Assembly (NCBI GenBank): GCA_016712225.1
Contig: JADJRL010000003.1
Coordinates: 4,353,501 to 4,417,500 of the forward strand
Source: Candidatus Defluviibacterium haderslevense
GTDB taxonomy: Bacteria; Bacteroidota; Bacteroidia; Chitinophagales; Saprospiraceae
Length of the DNA: 64,000 nt
Reading direction: 5' to 3'
Positions 29,001 through 36,684 of the stretch are shown here, in pieces. Position numbers and translations under genes: made by a program. The notes beneath the pieces were generated by a model. That model saw only the letters and a program-made list of their open reading frames with translations. It was not told the origin of the DNA and made no database searches. The first letter of the stretch is position 1, and each line of letters begins with the position of its first letter.

Positions 29001-30169
29001 GGACTCCATCGATAGGTATAATCTCCGCTTCCTGTTAACACATTCGCATCCAATTGTATGGTATCCAATCGACAATTTGAAATGCCCAAACCTTTCAATT
29101 CGCCAAACAATTCATCCGGTGCCATATAATCCACACTTACTTCTTTCTCACATATTACTGTTCCATTGGTGTAGATCACTTTTAAAGTGTAAGTTCCTGA
29201 TCCTTTTGCCTTGGCATTAAACCCATTTTGCGATATGATTTTTCCAATATCAGTAGACCATTCATATCTGATTTTAGGACCAGTACTGGATCCAATTCCT
29301 GCAAGATCGAATACTTCCGATGAACACTTCGGTCGTATAGGAATATTAAGCACAGCTTTTAAATCTACAATCTCGACAATCACTTCATCTTCGTCTATAC
29401 ATTTTTCATACAATGCGATATCATCGATTGCAAAGTCATTACCGGAGGCAACACCAGACATTTCACTGATACAAATTTTAGCACTAGCACTTGTTGCTGT
29501 AAAACATCCTTCAAATTTCAACCAATCACAAACTGCACCACCAGTAATATTTCCAAAACTGACCCCATTCATAGTCATATTTAATTGACAAGGTGAAGGC
29601 GGATATATACTCTGAACATAAAACTCAAATTGATAGGTCTTACCAATGGTTACAGGAATTGTTTGGCACCAAACATTAGTGCCGGCAGTTTGAGAACCAT
29701 CTACTATCAACATATTACTACTTCCCGTTGTGTGATCTCCACAAGAAGTAAAGCCACTCCAATATAAATTAGGATTCGTTCCTACCCCATAATAACCATA
29801 TCCAAAAAAACCAGGAAATCCATAAATATATCCTGATGTAAAACCTGTATTACGAGATTCAAAATCACCATTAACCACTAAATTATTAGAAGAAAGACCT
29901 TCAGCGATTAATTTAAATTTATATATGCCCGGAGTTTTCAGTGTAACCATTGGATCAAGAACTTGGGCATTACTTAATCCTACTGAAGGGGCCCACATAA
30001 ATTTCTTATAAGTTCCTTGAACAGACCCATTTAATTGAACCATTATATTAGGATCGCAAGTAAATAAATCTGGACCTGCGTCAGCATCTAATCCAACACA
30101 TTGACTAATACATGTTGACCTTGATATATGAAATAAGAAAATGATATAAATAATTCTATTAAACCGCAT
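26084..30169 (-). CDS. T9SS type B adhesin-like protein, array copy 3
   Basis: A 1,361-residue paralogue. The signal peptide (MRFNRIIYIIFLFHISRS) and conserved Ig-like block are followed by a variable module (~95-258) with its own sequence: NLVVNGDFESRNTGFTSGYI, GFPGFFGYGYYGVGTNP, VWCQTIPVTIGKTYQFEFY. The remaining repeats and type B sorting domain are nearly identical to the other copies. A distinctive patch is VVPISNAGKDELLNCKITQ in one Ig-like repeat. Its sequence sides with copy 1 in some segments and copy 4 in others, evidence of inter-copy recombination. Confidence 0.87.
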   Translation of the reverse strand: MRFNRIIYIIFLFHISRSTCISQCVGLDADAGPDLFTCDPNIMVQLNGSVQGTYKKFMWAPSVGLSNAQVLDPMVTLKTPGIYKFKLIAEGLSSNNLVVNGDFESRNTGFTSGYIYGFPGFFGYGYYGVGTNPNLYWSGFTSCGDHTTGSSNMLIVDGSQTAGTNVWCQTIPVTIGKTYQFEFYVQSIYPPSPCQLNMTMNGVSFGNITGGAVCDWLKFEGCFTATSASAKICISEMSGVASGNDFAIDDIALYEKCIDEDEVIVEIVDLKAVLNIPIRPKCSSEVFDLAGIGSSTGPKIRYEWSTDIGKIISQNGFNAKAKGSGTYTLKVIYTNGTVICEKEVSVDYMAPDELFGELKGLGISNCRLDTIQLDANVLTGSGDYTYRWSPDSLILIGQNTDHVKVIQSGTYNVTVTDKTTGCELILDYEVIQDTLHPIASVQGDTLIDCTKNAVALNSLLTDTSRYQVIWTKPDQTQVKDSVKIKSNLSGKYTLTVIDKKNYCQDTRDWNVTVDSLFPQIDLGTDLVIDCKNNGVNIIPTETSQTGMFGYYWNLPSGALRKETNLLDKMSVQSGQVILKVINEKNGCASSDTLEIKDVRQLPIIDAGVNDLLTCKINSFNLQGSGPTNANTIIQWTTNGGNITSNPKSYTPIINKSGWYIMTVTDTSNSCSSLDSVFIDENRIAPVAQLGPDLVFKCSDTLITINANGSSQGNNIQYNWTSINGAIKKGQGTQQIEVSSSGDYKLEVIDTINGCRDTASIKVTPDQNSPIASISKPDTLTCKVIEITLNAMAQSQSGNSLSYQWKGSGGAIQNPTTLNPKVTQPGTYTLYVLDQVNGCSTQVVTNVFLDNVVPISNAGKDELLNCKITQIDLDASQLTAKHGMNFQWSTTNGSIISNPNQSKINIQSPGMYIIEVTDSYTGCLSTDTVEVKSDVQKPIANISNSDTLNCRNSTVQINGVGSSIGTRMQYKWSSTNGNILSDPKQLIIDVDRAGMYIIEVLDSVNGCVSYDTIQVIENKLKPNITIDNPKLLTCKTLSTDLSAQLSNVSPNHTIQWYTNNGQIVSGQNTLNPKVNLKGIYFIKIINTENGCESIDSVTVSQNTNYPTQVNAEVIQPKCPNESGALQINGIIGGEPPLSYYVDSKINANTFITGLVAGKHALKIVDANGCELDYDFDIVTTTPISVDLIPSVKINEGESYNIIPVYSIPDDSIQSVNWSPSIHLSCSDCLYPKVNGLNTTTTYVVTYTNKNGCSASDQITISVIKKGIWIPNVFSPNGDQVNDHFYPVLSDDSYKEIKSMSIYNRWGERIFLKEHFQPNNTLEGWDGTSRGLKLNPDVFIYSIEVLWNSGETEKFHGDVTLIK

Positions 30170-30268
30170 ATCTAACTACATTAATCAATAGGTTACAATA
30201 TTACAAAAATATTACCGAAAAAACATATACTCCTGCTAAAATACCTAAAAGAAAAATTCAATCTAGTG

Positions 30269-33200
30269 TTACTTTATTAGTGTAAAATCACCTTCAAATT
30301 TTTCACTTTCTCCGGAATTCCAAATTACTTCGATAGCATAAATGAATACATCTGGATTAAGTTTGATTCCTCTATTTGTGCCATCCCATCCTTCCAAAGT
30401 ATTATTCGATTGGAAATGTTCTTTAAGAAATATCCGTTCTCCCCAACGATTATATATCGACATGCTTTTTATTTCTTTATAAGAATCATCTGATAATACC
30501 GGATAAAAATGATCGTTCACCTGATCCCCATTAGGACTAAATACATTCGGTATCCAGATTCCTTTTTTGATGACACTTATAGTGATTTGATCCGATGCAG
30601 AGCATCCATTTTTGTTTGTATACGTCACTACATACGTTGTGGTCGTATTCAATCCATTGACTTTTGGATACAAACAATCTGAACATGTTAAGTGTATCGA
30701 AGGTGACCAATTCACAGATTGGATTGAATCATCTGGTATTGAATACACTGGGATGATGTCATAGCTTTCACCTTCATTTATTTTTACACTTGGAATCAAA
30801 TCTACTGATATAGGAGTGGTCGTTACTATATCAAAATCGTAATCCAATTCACAGCCATTGACATCTACAATTTTCAATGCATGTTTTCCTGCTCCAAGAC
30901 CGGTTATAAATGTATTGGCATTTATTTTTGAATCTACATTATAACTCAATGGTGGTTCGCCTCCAATGATACCATTGATCTGCAGCGCTCCCGATTCATT
31001 CGGACATTTAGGCTGAATCACATCTGCATTAACTTGTGTTGGGTAATTTGTATTTTGACTTACAGTTACGGAATCTATTGTCTCACATCCATTTTCTGTA
31101 TTTATTATTTTTATAAAATAGATTCCCTTGAGATTTACTTTAGGATTTAGGGTGTTTGGTCCACTAACAATTTGTCCATTATTCGTATACCATTGTATGG
31201 TGTGATTTGGACTTAAATTACTCAATTGGGACGATAGATCTGTACTTAATGTTTTGCAAGTTAATAATTTTGGATTATCGATTCTAATATTGGGCTTCAA
31301 TTTATCTTCGAAGACTTGTGTGGTATCATAAGATACACATCCATTTACGCTATCCAATACTTCAATAATATACATTCCTGCTCGATCTACATCAATGATT
31401 AATTGTTTTGGGTCTGATAGAATATTTCCATTAGTACTGGACCATTGATATTGCATCCTGGTTCCAATACTTGATCCAACTCCATTTATTTGGACTGTTG
31501 CATTTCGACAATTCACAGTATCTGAATTTAAGATATTCGCTATTGGCTTTTGTACATCGGATTTGACTTCAACAGTATCCGTAGACAAGCATCCTGTATA
31601 AGAATCTGTTACTTCTATGATGTACATTCCCGGTGATTGTATATTTATTTTTGATTGATTTGGATTACTTATTATACTTCCATTAGTTGTCGACCATTGG
31701 AAGTTCATTCCATGCTTTGCTGTGGACTGCGATGCATCTAAATTGATTTGGGTCACCTTACAATTCAACAGTTCATCTTTTCCTGCATTAGGCATGGGCA
31801 TTTCATTATCCAAAATCACATTAGTCACTACCTGCGTACTACATCCATTGACCTGATCGAATACTTCCAGGATATACGTTCCTGGTTGGTTTACTTTAGG
31901 ATTTAATGTTGTTGGATTTTGTATTACGCCACCACTACCCTTCCACTGATAACTTAATGCGTTGCCGCTTTGTGATTGGGCCATTGCATTTAATGTAATC
32001 TCTATCACTTTACACGTCAAGGTATCTGGTTTACTAATACTGGCTATCGGACTGTTTTGATCCGGTGTCACTTTGATGTAAGCTGTATCTCTACATCCAT
32101 TGATTGTGTCTATGACTTCCAATTTGTAATCTCCTGATGATGATACTTCAATTTTTTGTGTCCCCTGACCTTGTTTAATCGTTCCGTTTATACTCGTCCA
32201 GTTGTATTGGATGTTACTTCCCTGACTTGATCCTGATGCGTTTATCGTGATCAAAGTATCTGAACATTTGAATACTAAATCCGGGCCTAATTGTGCTACT
32301 GGTGCAATTCTGTTTTCATCAATAAATACTGAATCCAAACTACTACAGGAATTACTGGTATCGGTCACTGTCATGATATACCAACCTGATTTATTTATGA
32401 TGGGTGTATAACTATTTGGATTCGATGTTATATTTCCTCCATTTGTTGACCACTGAATTATGGTATTTGCATTTGTTGGTCCACTTCCTTGTAGATTGAT
32501 GGAATTGATTTTGCATGTCAATAAATCATTCACTCCTGCATCTATGATTGGCAATTGTCTTACATCCTTAATCTCTAAAGTATCTGAGCTAGCACATCCG
32601 TTTTGTTCATTAATCACTTTGAGTATTACCTGACCTGATTGAACACTCATTTTATCAAGCAAATTAGTCTCTTTCCCTAATGCCCCCGATGGTAGATTCC
32701 AATAGTATCCAAACATTCCTGTCTGGGATGTTTCTGTAGGTATAATATTTACACCATTATTTTTACAGTCTATAACGAGGTCAGTTCCCAAATCTATTTG
32801 TGGAAACAAGGAATCTACTTTAACATTCCAGTCCCTGGTATCCTGACAATAATTCTTTTTATCTATTACTGTAAGTGTATATTTTCCAGATAAATTACTT
32901 TTGATTTTTACAGAATCTTTAATTTGTGTTTGATCGGGTTTAGTCCAAATAAGCTGATATCTGGAAGTATCTGTTAATAATGAATTTAAAGCCACTGCAT
33001 TCTTTGTGCAATCGATTAAAGTATCGCCCTGTACACTTGCTATTGGATGCAAGGTATCTTGCTTCACTTCATAATCCAATAACAATTCGCAACCTGTTGT
33101 TTTATCAGTTACTGTTACCGTATAAGTACCTGGTTGAACTACTCTTATTCGTTCCGTATTTTGACCCAATAGGATTAATGAATCCGGACTCCATCGATAC

Positions 33201-34372
33201 GTATAATCTCCATTTCCGGTTAATACTTTAGCATCCAATTGTATCGTATCCAATCGACAATTTGAAAGACTGTCTCCAAACACTTTACCAGCTAATACAT
33301 ATGGACTCATATAGTCAATACTCTCTTCCTTCTCACAATAAGTTAAACCATTAGAATAAATTACTTTAAGTATGTAAATACCTGAGCCCAGGCCTTGAGC
33401 AGAAATTCCATTATTAAATAAAATTTTCCCTCCAAGACTAGACCATTCATATTTAATTTTAGGTCCAACAGATGATCCTATCCCTTTTAAGTCAAACGGC
33501 TGGGATGAACATTTAGGTGGGTTTGGAATATCAAGTACAGCTTTTAAATCAACAACTTCGATGGATACCTCATCTTCATCAATACACTTTTCATACAAAG
33601 AAATATCATCCATTGCAAAATCATTTCCCCATCCAATAACATTCATATCCTGCATACAAATGGTAAGAGTTGTAGCGGCTCCTGAATTCCAATAGGTAGC
33701 ATATTGCATCCAATCACAAGTATTAGTTTCTAATTGAACAGTATGAATAGGATTTCCATTAAATGAAATTCGAATTGTGGAGGGATCCTCAGGATAAATA
33801 GAGGTAAAAAAAGATTCAAAATAATAGTCAGTGTTAGGCTTTACAATAATTATTTGACACCAAAAATTAAGTCCTCCGACCATTGATCCATTTAAAATCA
33901 TCATTCTACCAGATCCCGTTGTATGATCACTACAAGAAACAAACTCAGGAACATAATATGGTGCCGGATCATTGTCAATCCCATAGGCTCCCGTTGGAAT
34001 CCATCCTGGCAATTTAAAAAACGAATAATTACTTGAAAATCCTGAATTACCAGATTCAAAGTCGCCATTGACAACTAAATTCTTAGCATTCAACCCTTCA
34101 GAAGTAAGTTTGAATTTATAAATACCTGGTGTTTTAAATGTAACAACTGGATCAAGTATATAAGGGTCACTCACACCATTCATAGGAGTCCAATAGTTTC
34201 TTATAGCTGTGCCCCTAACTGAGCCATTGAGTTGTACCGGTAAATTCGGATCGCAAGTAAACATGTCAACACCTGCATCAGCATCTAGCCCAACACATTG
34301 CGAGACAACAGGATTTTCATCCAACAAAAAAATAAAAAATAACGCTAGGATAATTGCTCTCCCTTTAATCAT
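30269..34372 (-). CDS. T9SS type B adhesin-like protein, array copy 4 (first transcribed)
   Basis: A 1,367-residue paralogue and the 5'-most gene of the array. It is the most divergent over its first ~390 residues: LNGSVRGTAIRNYWTPMNGV in the first Ig-like block, a different variable module (NYSFFKLPGWIPTGAYGIDN; SGAATTLTICMQDMNVIGWG), and a diverged next repeat (SVGPKIKYEWSSLGGKILFN). From about coordinate 33250 downward it abruptly becomes nearly identical to the others, through the Ig/PKD-like repeats to the type B sorting domain. The abrupt change looks like a gene-conversion boundary. It is predicted secreted and surface-anchored by T9SS. Confidence 0.87.
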   Translation of the reverse strand: MIKGRAIILALFFIFLLDENPVVSQCVGLDADAGVDMFTCDPNLPVQLNGSVRGTAIRNYWTPMNGVSDPYILDPVVTFKTPGIYKFKLTSEGLNAKNLVVNGDFESGNSGFSSNYSFFKLPGWIPTGAYGIDNDPAPYYVPEFVSCSDHTTGSGRMMILNGSMVGGLNFWCQIIIVKPNTDYYFESFFTSIYPEDPSTIRISFNGNPIHTVQLETNTCDWMQYATYWNSGAATTLTICMQDMNVIGWGNDFAMDDISLYEKCIDEDEVSIEVVDLKAVLDIPNPPKCSSQPFDLKGIGSSVGPKIKYEWSSLGGKILFNNGISAQGLGSGIYILKVIYSNGLTYCEKEESIDYMSPYVLAGKVFGDSLSNCRLDTIQLDAKVLTGNGDYTYRWSPDSLILLGQNTERIRVVQPGTYTVTVTDKTTGCELLLDYEVKQDTLHPIASVQGDTLIDCTKNAVALNSLLTDTSRYQLIWTKPDQTQIKDSVKIKSNLSGKYTLTVIDKKNYCQDTRDWNVKVDSLFPQIDLGTDLVIDCKNNGVNIIPTETSQTGMFGYYWNLPSGALGKETNLLDKMSVQSGQVILKVINEQNGCASSDTLEIKDVRQLPIIDAGVNDLLTCKINSINLQGSGPTNANTIIQWSTNGGNITSNPNSYTPIINKSGWYIMTVTDTSNSCSSLDSVFIDENRIAPVAQLGPDLVFKCSDTLITINASGSSQGSNIQYNWTSINGTIKQGQGTQKIEVSSSGDYKLEVIDTINGCRDTAYIKVTPDQNSPIASISKPDTLTCKVIEITLNAMAQSQSGNALSYQWKGSGGVIQNPTTLNPKVNQPGTYILEVFDQVNGCSTQVVTNVILDNEMPMPNAGKDELLNCKVTQINLDASQSTAKHGMNFQWSTTNGSIISNPNQSKINIQSPGMYIIEVTDSYTGCLSTDTVEVKSDVQKPIANILNSDTVNCRNATVQINGVGSSIGTRMQYQWSSTNGNILSDPKQLIIDVDRAGMYIIEVLDSVNGCVSYDTTQVFEDKLKPNIRIDNPKLLTCKTLSTDLSSQLSNLSPNHTIQWYTNNGQIVSGPNTLNPKVNLKGIYFIKIINTENGCETIDSVTVSQNTNYPTQVNADVIQPKCPNESGALQINGIIGGEPPLSYNVDSKINANTFITGLGAGKHALKIVDVNGCELDYDFDIVTTTPISVDLIPSVKINEGESYDIIPVYSIPDDSIQSVNWSPSIHLTCSDCLYPKVNGLNTTTTYVVTYTNKNGCSASDQITISVIKKGIWIPNVFSPNGDQVNDHFYPVLSDDSYKEIKSMSIYNRWGERIFLKEHFQSNNTLEGWDGTNRGIKLNPDVFIYAIEVIWNSGESEKFEGDFTLIK

Positions 34373-34441
34373 GATTTCATAATTTGCCTATATTTTATTC
34401 TTTAGTTTTATCTAACACAATATATTTTGCATATTAAAATA

Positions 34442-36628
34442 CTATCCCCTTTTCCTTTTACCTTTAGTCATTTCTTTAGGATGAGCTAATTTCATTTCTT
34501 GAATTAATTGTCCTGCACCAGCAAACTTATCAATAATAAATAAAATATACCTGGCATCAACCATTATATTTCTACAAAGCGTAACATCATAATTGATATC
34601 ACTCATCATTCCTTCCCAATTTCGATCAAAATTCAATCCGATGAGATTACCATGAGCATCAATTGCCGGACTGCCTGAACTACCTCCTGTGGTATGGCTA
34701 GATGAAATAAAAGCGAGCGGCATCTTGCCGTTTTCACCATAAACACCATAATCCTTTTCTTTATATAGCTTAATCAATTTTGGTTCAACATCGAATTCAT
34801 AATCTCCAGGAATATATTTTTCCATGACACCATCTAAATATGTTTTTGCATTATACTTTACTCCATCCTTCGGGCTATAGCCCTCAATTTTTCCGTAGGA
34901 TACCCTTAAGGTAGAATTTGCATCTGGATAAAATTTCTTTTCTGGAAATACTTTAATAATTGCTTCCATATGCCTTCTTCGCAATGCAGTAATGGCATCT
35001 TCAATAGGTCCTGCTTGATTTTGAATACCATAAACTAAAAAATAATTCAGTTCCTCATAAAGATTCCATACAGGGTCGGCCTTTACTCTTGTTATCCAGG
35101 GCACAAATTCTAATTCTGATAAAACTACCAAACTATCGGGTGTTGCAAAACAACTTTTATTATATAAATCATTTACATACGCTTCATAATTATTATTGTA
35201 CGTTTTCAGTTGTTGAATTAAATAAGGAAATCTAACTTCAGGCTCTACACCTTTTACTACCAACTCTATTAATCCTGATAATACCTCCTTTTCAATGTTA
35301 ATATCTACATCTTTAAAATAAACAGCTGCATTCTTCTTCATTTCATCACGCCCTGAAACAAACAAATCATTTCCTCTACCTTCATAAGTATCAGCTAATT
35401 TTTTTATTCTGGAATAAGCGGCGTACAAGTCTGTATTTCTTTGAAACCCTTCTGCATAATACTCTTTTGCTAAGGTCATGGGTTGCAATTGAGTATAATA
35501 TGCTTCTAAGTCTCCGATAATATTTCTATAAGGTTGAAACGTCTCATTATTGTTTACACGCTCTTGAAATAATTTATCCCATTGATCTTTTTTTTCCAGC
35601 GCATTTTTATTTTTAATCCCTTGACTTTCTCCTTTCCATTTTTTCCAAACATTAGCACTACCAGCATATTTGGATGCGTATTGAATTTTAGTTTTTTCAT
35701 TACTGCGCATGTATTTATCTAAAATTTTCAAGACCCTATCTCTTAGAGCTATTCTAACCGGATTCTGAATATTAGCTATTTGACGAACGCCCTCCTTTGT
35801 TAAATATTCATTAGTACGTCCTGGAAACCCAAAGAGCATTGTAAAATCTCCCTCTTCAACGCCATCTAAAGAAATAGGTAAAAAATATTTTGGAGTATAT
35901 GGAATATTATCTTCACTATACGCTGCCGGTAAATTATCCTTACCTGCATAAATGCGATACAGAGAAAAATCCCCGGTATGTCTTGGCCATTCCAAATTAT
36001 CCGTATTTGCACCAAAATCACCTATAGATTCAGGTGGCTTTCCAACAAATCGAATATCCTTATAAGTCAACGTAACAAAAGCAAAATATTGATTTCCATT
36101 ATAGAAAGGTCTAATCATCACATCTTCATAGCTTGCTTTGGAAATACTAGATTTGACTTTAATTAAATTTTGGTCAACTTTAATTTTACGTTCAGATTCA
36201 TTCATAGTTGGCAATACTCCATCTAACATAGCCAAGGTAACATCTTCCATTCTAACAATCATCGTTACCGTTAGACCATTACAACGCCATTCTTTTTTTT
36301 CATTAATTGCCCAATAGCCATACTTTATATAATTATGTTCTACAGAAGAATAAGATTGAATATACCCATAACCACAATGATGATTTGTTAATAACAACCC
36401 TTTCGATGAAATAATCTCTGCTGTACATCCTCCTCCAAATTGAACGATCGCATCTTTTAATGAACCCTTATTAACACTATAAATATCTTCAGCTTTAATT
36501 TTCATTCCCATGGATTGCATTTCACTTTCATTCATGGATTGAAGTAATATGGGCAACCACATGCCTTCTCCTGCAAAAATGGATTGGCACCAAACCAATA
36601 AAATCAAAACTACAGCAGATATCCTCAT
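34442..36628 (-). CDS. S46-family dipeptidyl-peptidase, DPP11-like
   Basis: A 728-residue exported peptidase of family S46 (DPP7/DPP11). A signal peptide (1-19, ending FAG) precedes the mature EGMWLP start typical of the family. Catalytic residues are visible: His84 in LLLTNHHCGYG, Asp220 in WPRHTGDFSLYRIY, and Ser651 in TTGGSSGSPAIDAHGNLIGL. Eighteen residues after the serine is Arg669 (LNFDRNWEG), the position that is Arg in DPP11 (Asp/Glu at P1) and Gly in DPP7 (hydrophobic P1). It is therefore predicted to release acidic dipeptides in the periplasm, supporting amino-acid catabolism. It is transcribed just ahead of the adhesin array, with 69 bases between them. Confidence 0.9.
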   Translation of the reverse strand: MRISAVVLILLVWCQSIFAGEGMWLPILLQSMNESEMQSMGMKIKAEDIYSVNKGSLKDAIVQFGGGCTAEIISSKGLLLTNHHCGYGYIQSYSSVEHNYIKYGYWAINEKKEWRCNGLTVTMIVRMEDVTLAMLDGVLPTMNESERKIKVDQNLIKVKSSISKASYEDVMIRPFYNGNQYFAFVTLTYKDIRFVGKPPESIGDFGANTDNLEWPRHTGDFSLYRIYAGKDNLPAAYSEDNIPYTPKYFLPISLDGVEEGDFTMLFGFPGRTNEYLTKEGVRQIANIQNPVRIALRDRVLKILDKYMRSNEKTKIQYASKYAGSANVWKKWKGESQGIKNKNALEKKDQWDKLFQERVNNNETFQPYRNIIGDLEAYYTQLQPMTLAKEYYAEGFQRNTDLYAAYSRIKKLADTYEGRGNDLFVSGRDEMKKNAAVYFKDVDINIEKEVLSGLIELVVKGVEPEVRFPYLIQQLKTYNNNYEAYVNDLYNKSCFATPDSLVVLSELEFVPWITRVKADPVWNLYEELNYFLVYGIQNQAGPIEDAITALRRRHMEAIIKVFPEKKFYPDANSTLRVSYGKIEGYSPKDGVKYNAKTYLDGVMEKYIPGDYEFDVEPKLIKLYKEKDYGVYGENGKMPLAFISSSHTTGGSSGSPAIDAHGNLIGLNFDRNWEGMMSDINYDVTLCRNIMVDARYILFIIDKFAGAGQLIQEMKLAHPKEMTKGKRKRG

Positions 36629-36684
36629 TATGTTTCTATTAATGTTTTTGCTAAAAATGCTTGCGTTAAATTAGAACAGATTAT

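Larger units (their letters stand above)
17692..34372 (-). repeat. Tandem array of four ~4.1-kb paralogous adhesin genes
   Basis: Four genes in the same orientation (starts at 34372, 30169, 25965 and 21774) are separated by about 70-120 bases of AT-rich DNA. They share almost the whole protein sequence from the ninth decile of the N-terminal domain to the C-terminus. The region encoding residues ~95-260 differs strongly between copies. Diagnostic patches pair copies 1 and 3 against 2 and 4 at some places and 1 and 2 against 3 and 4 at others, numbering by increasing coordinate. Confidence 0.9.
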
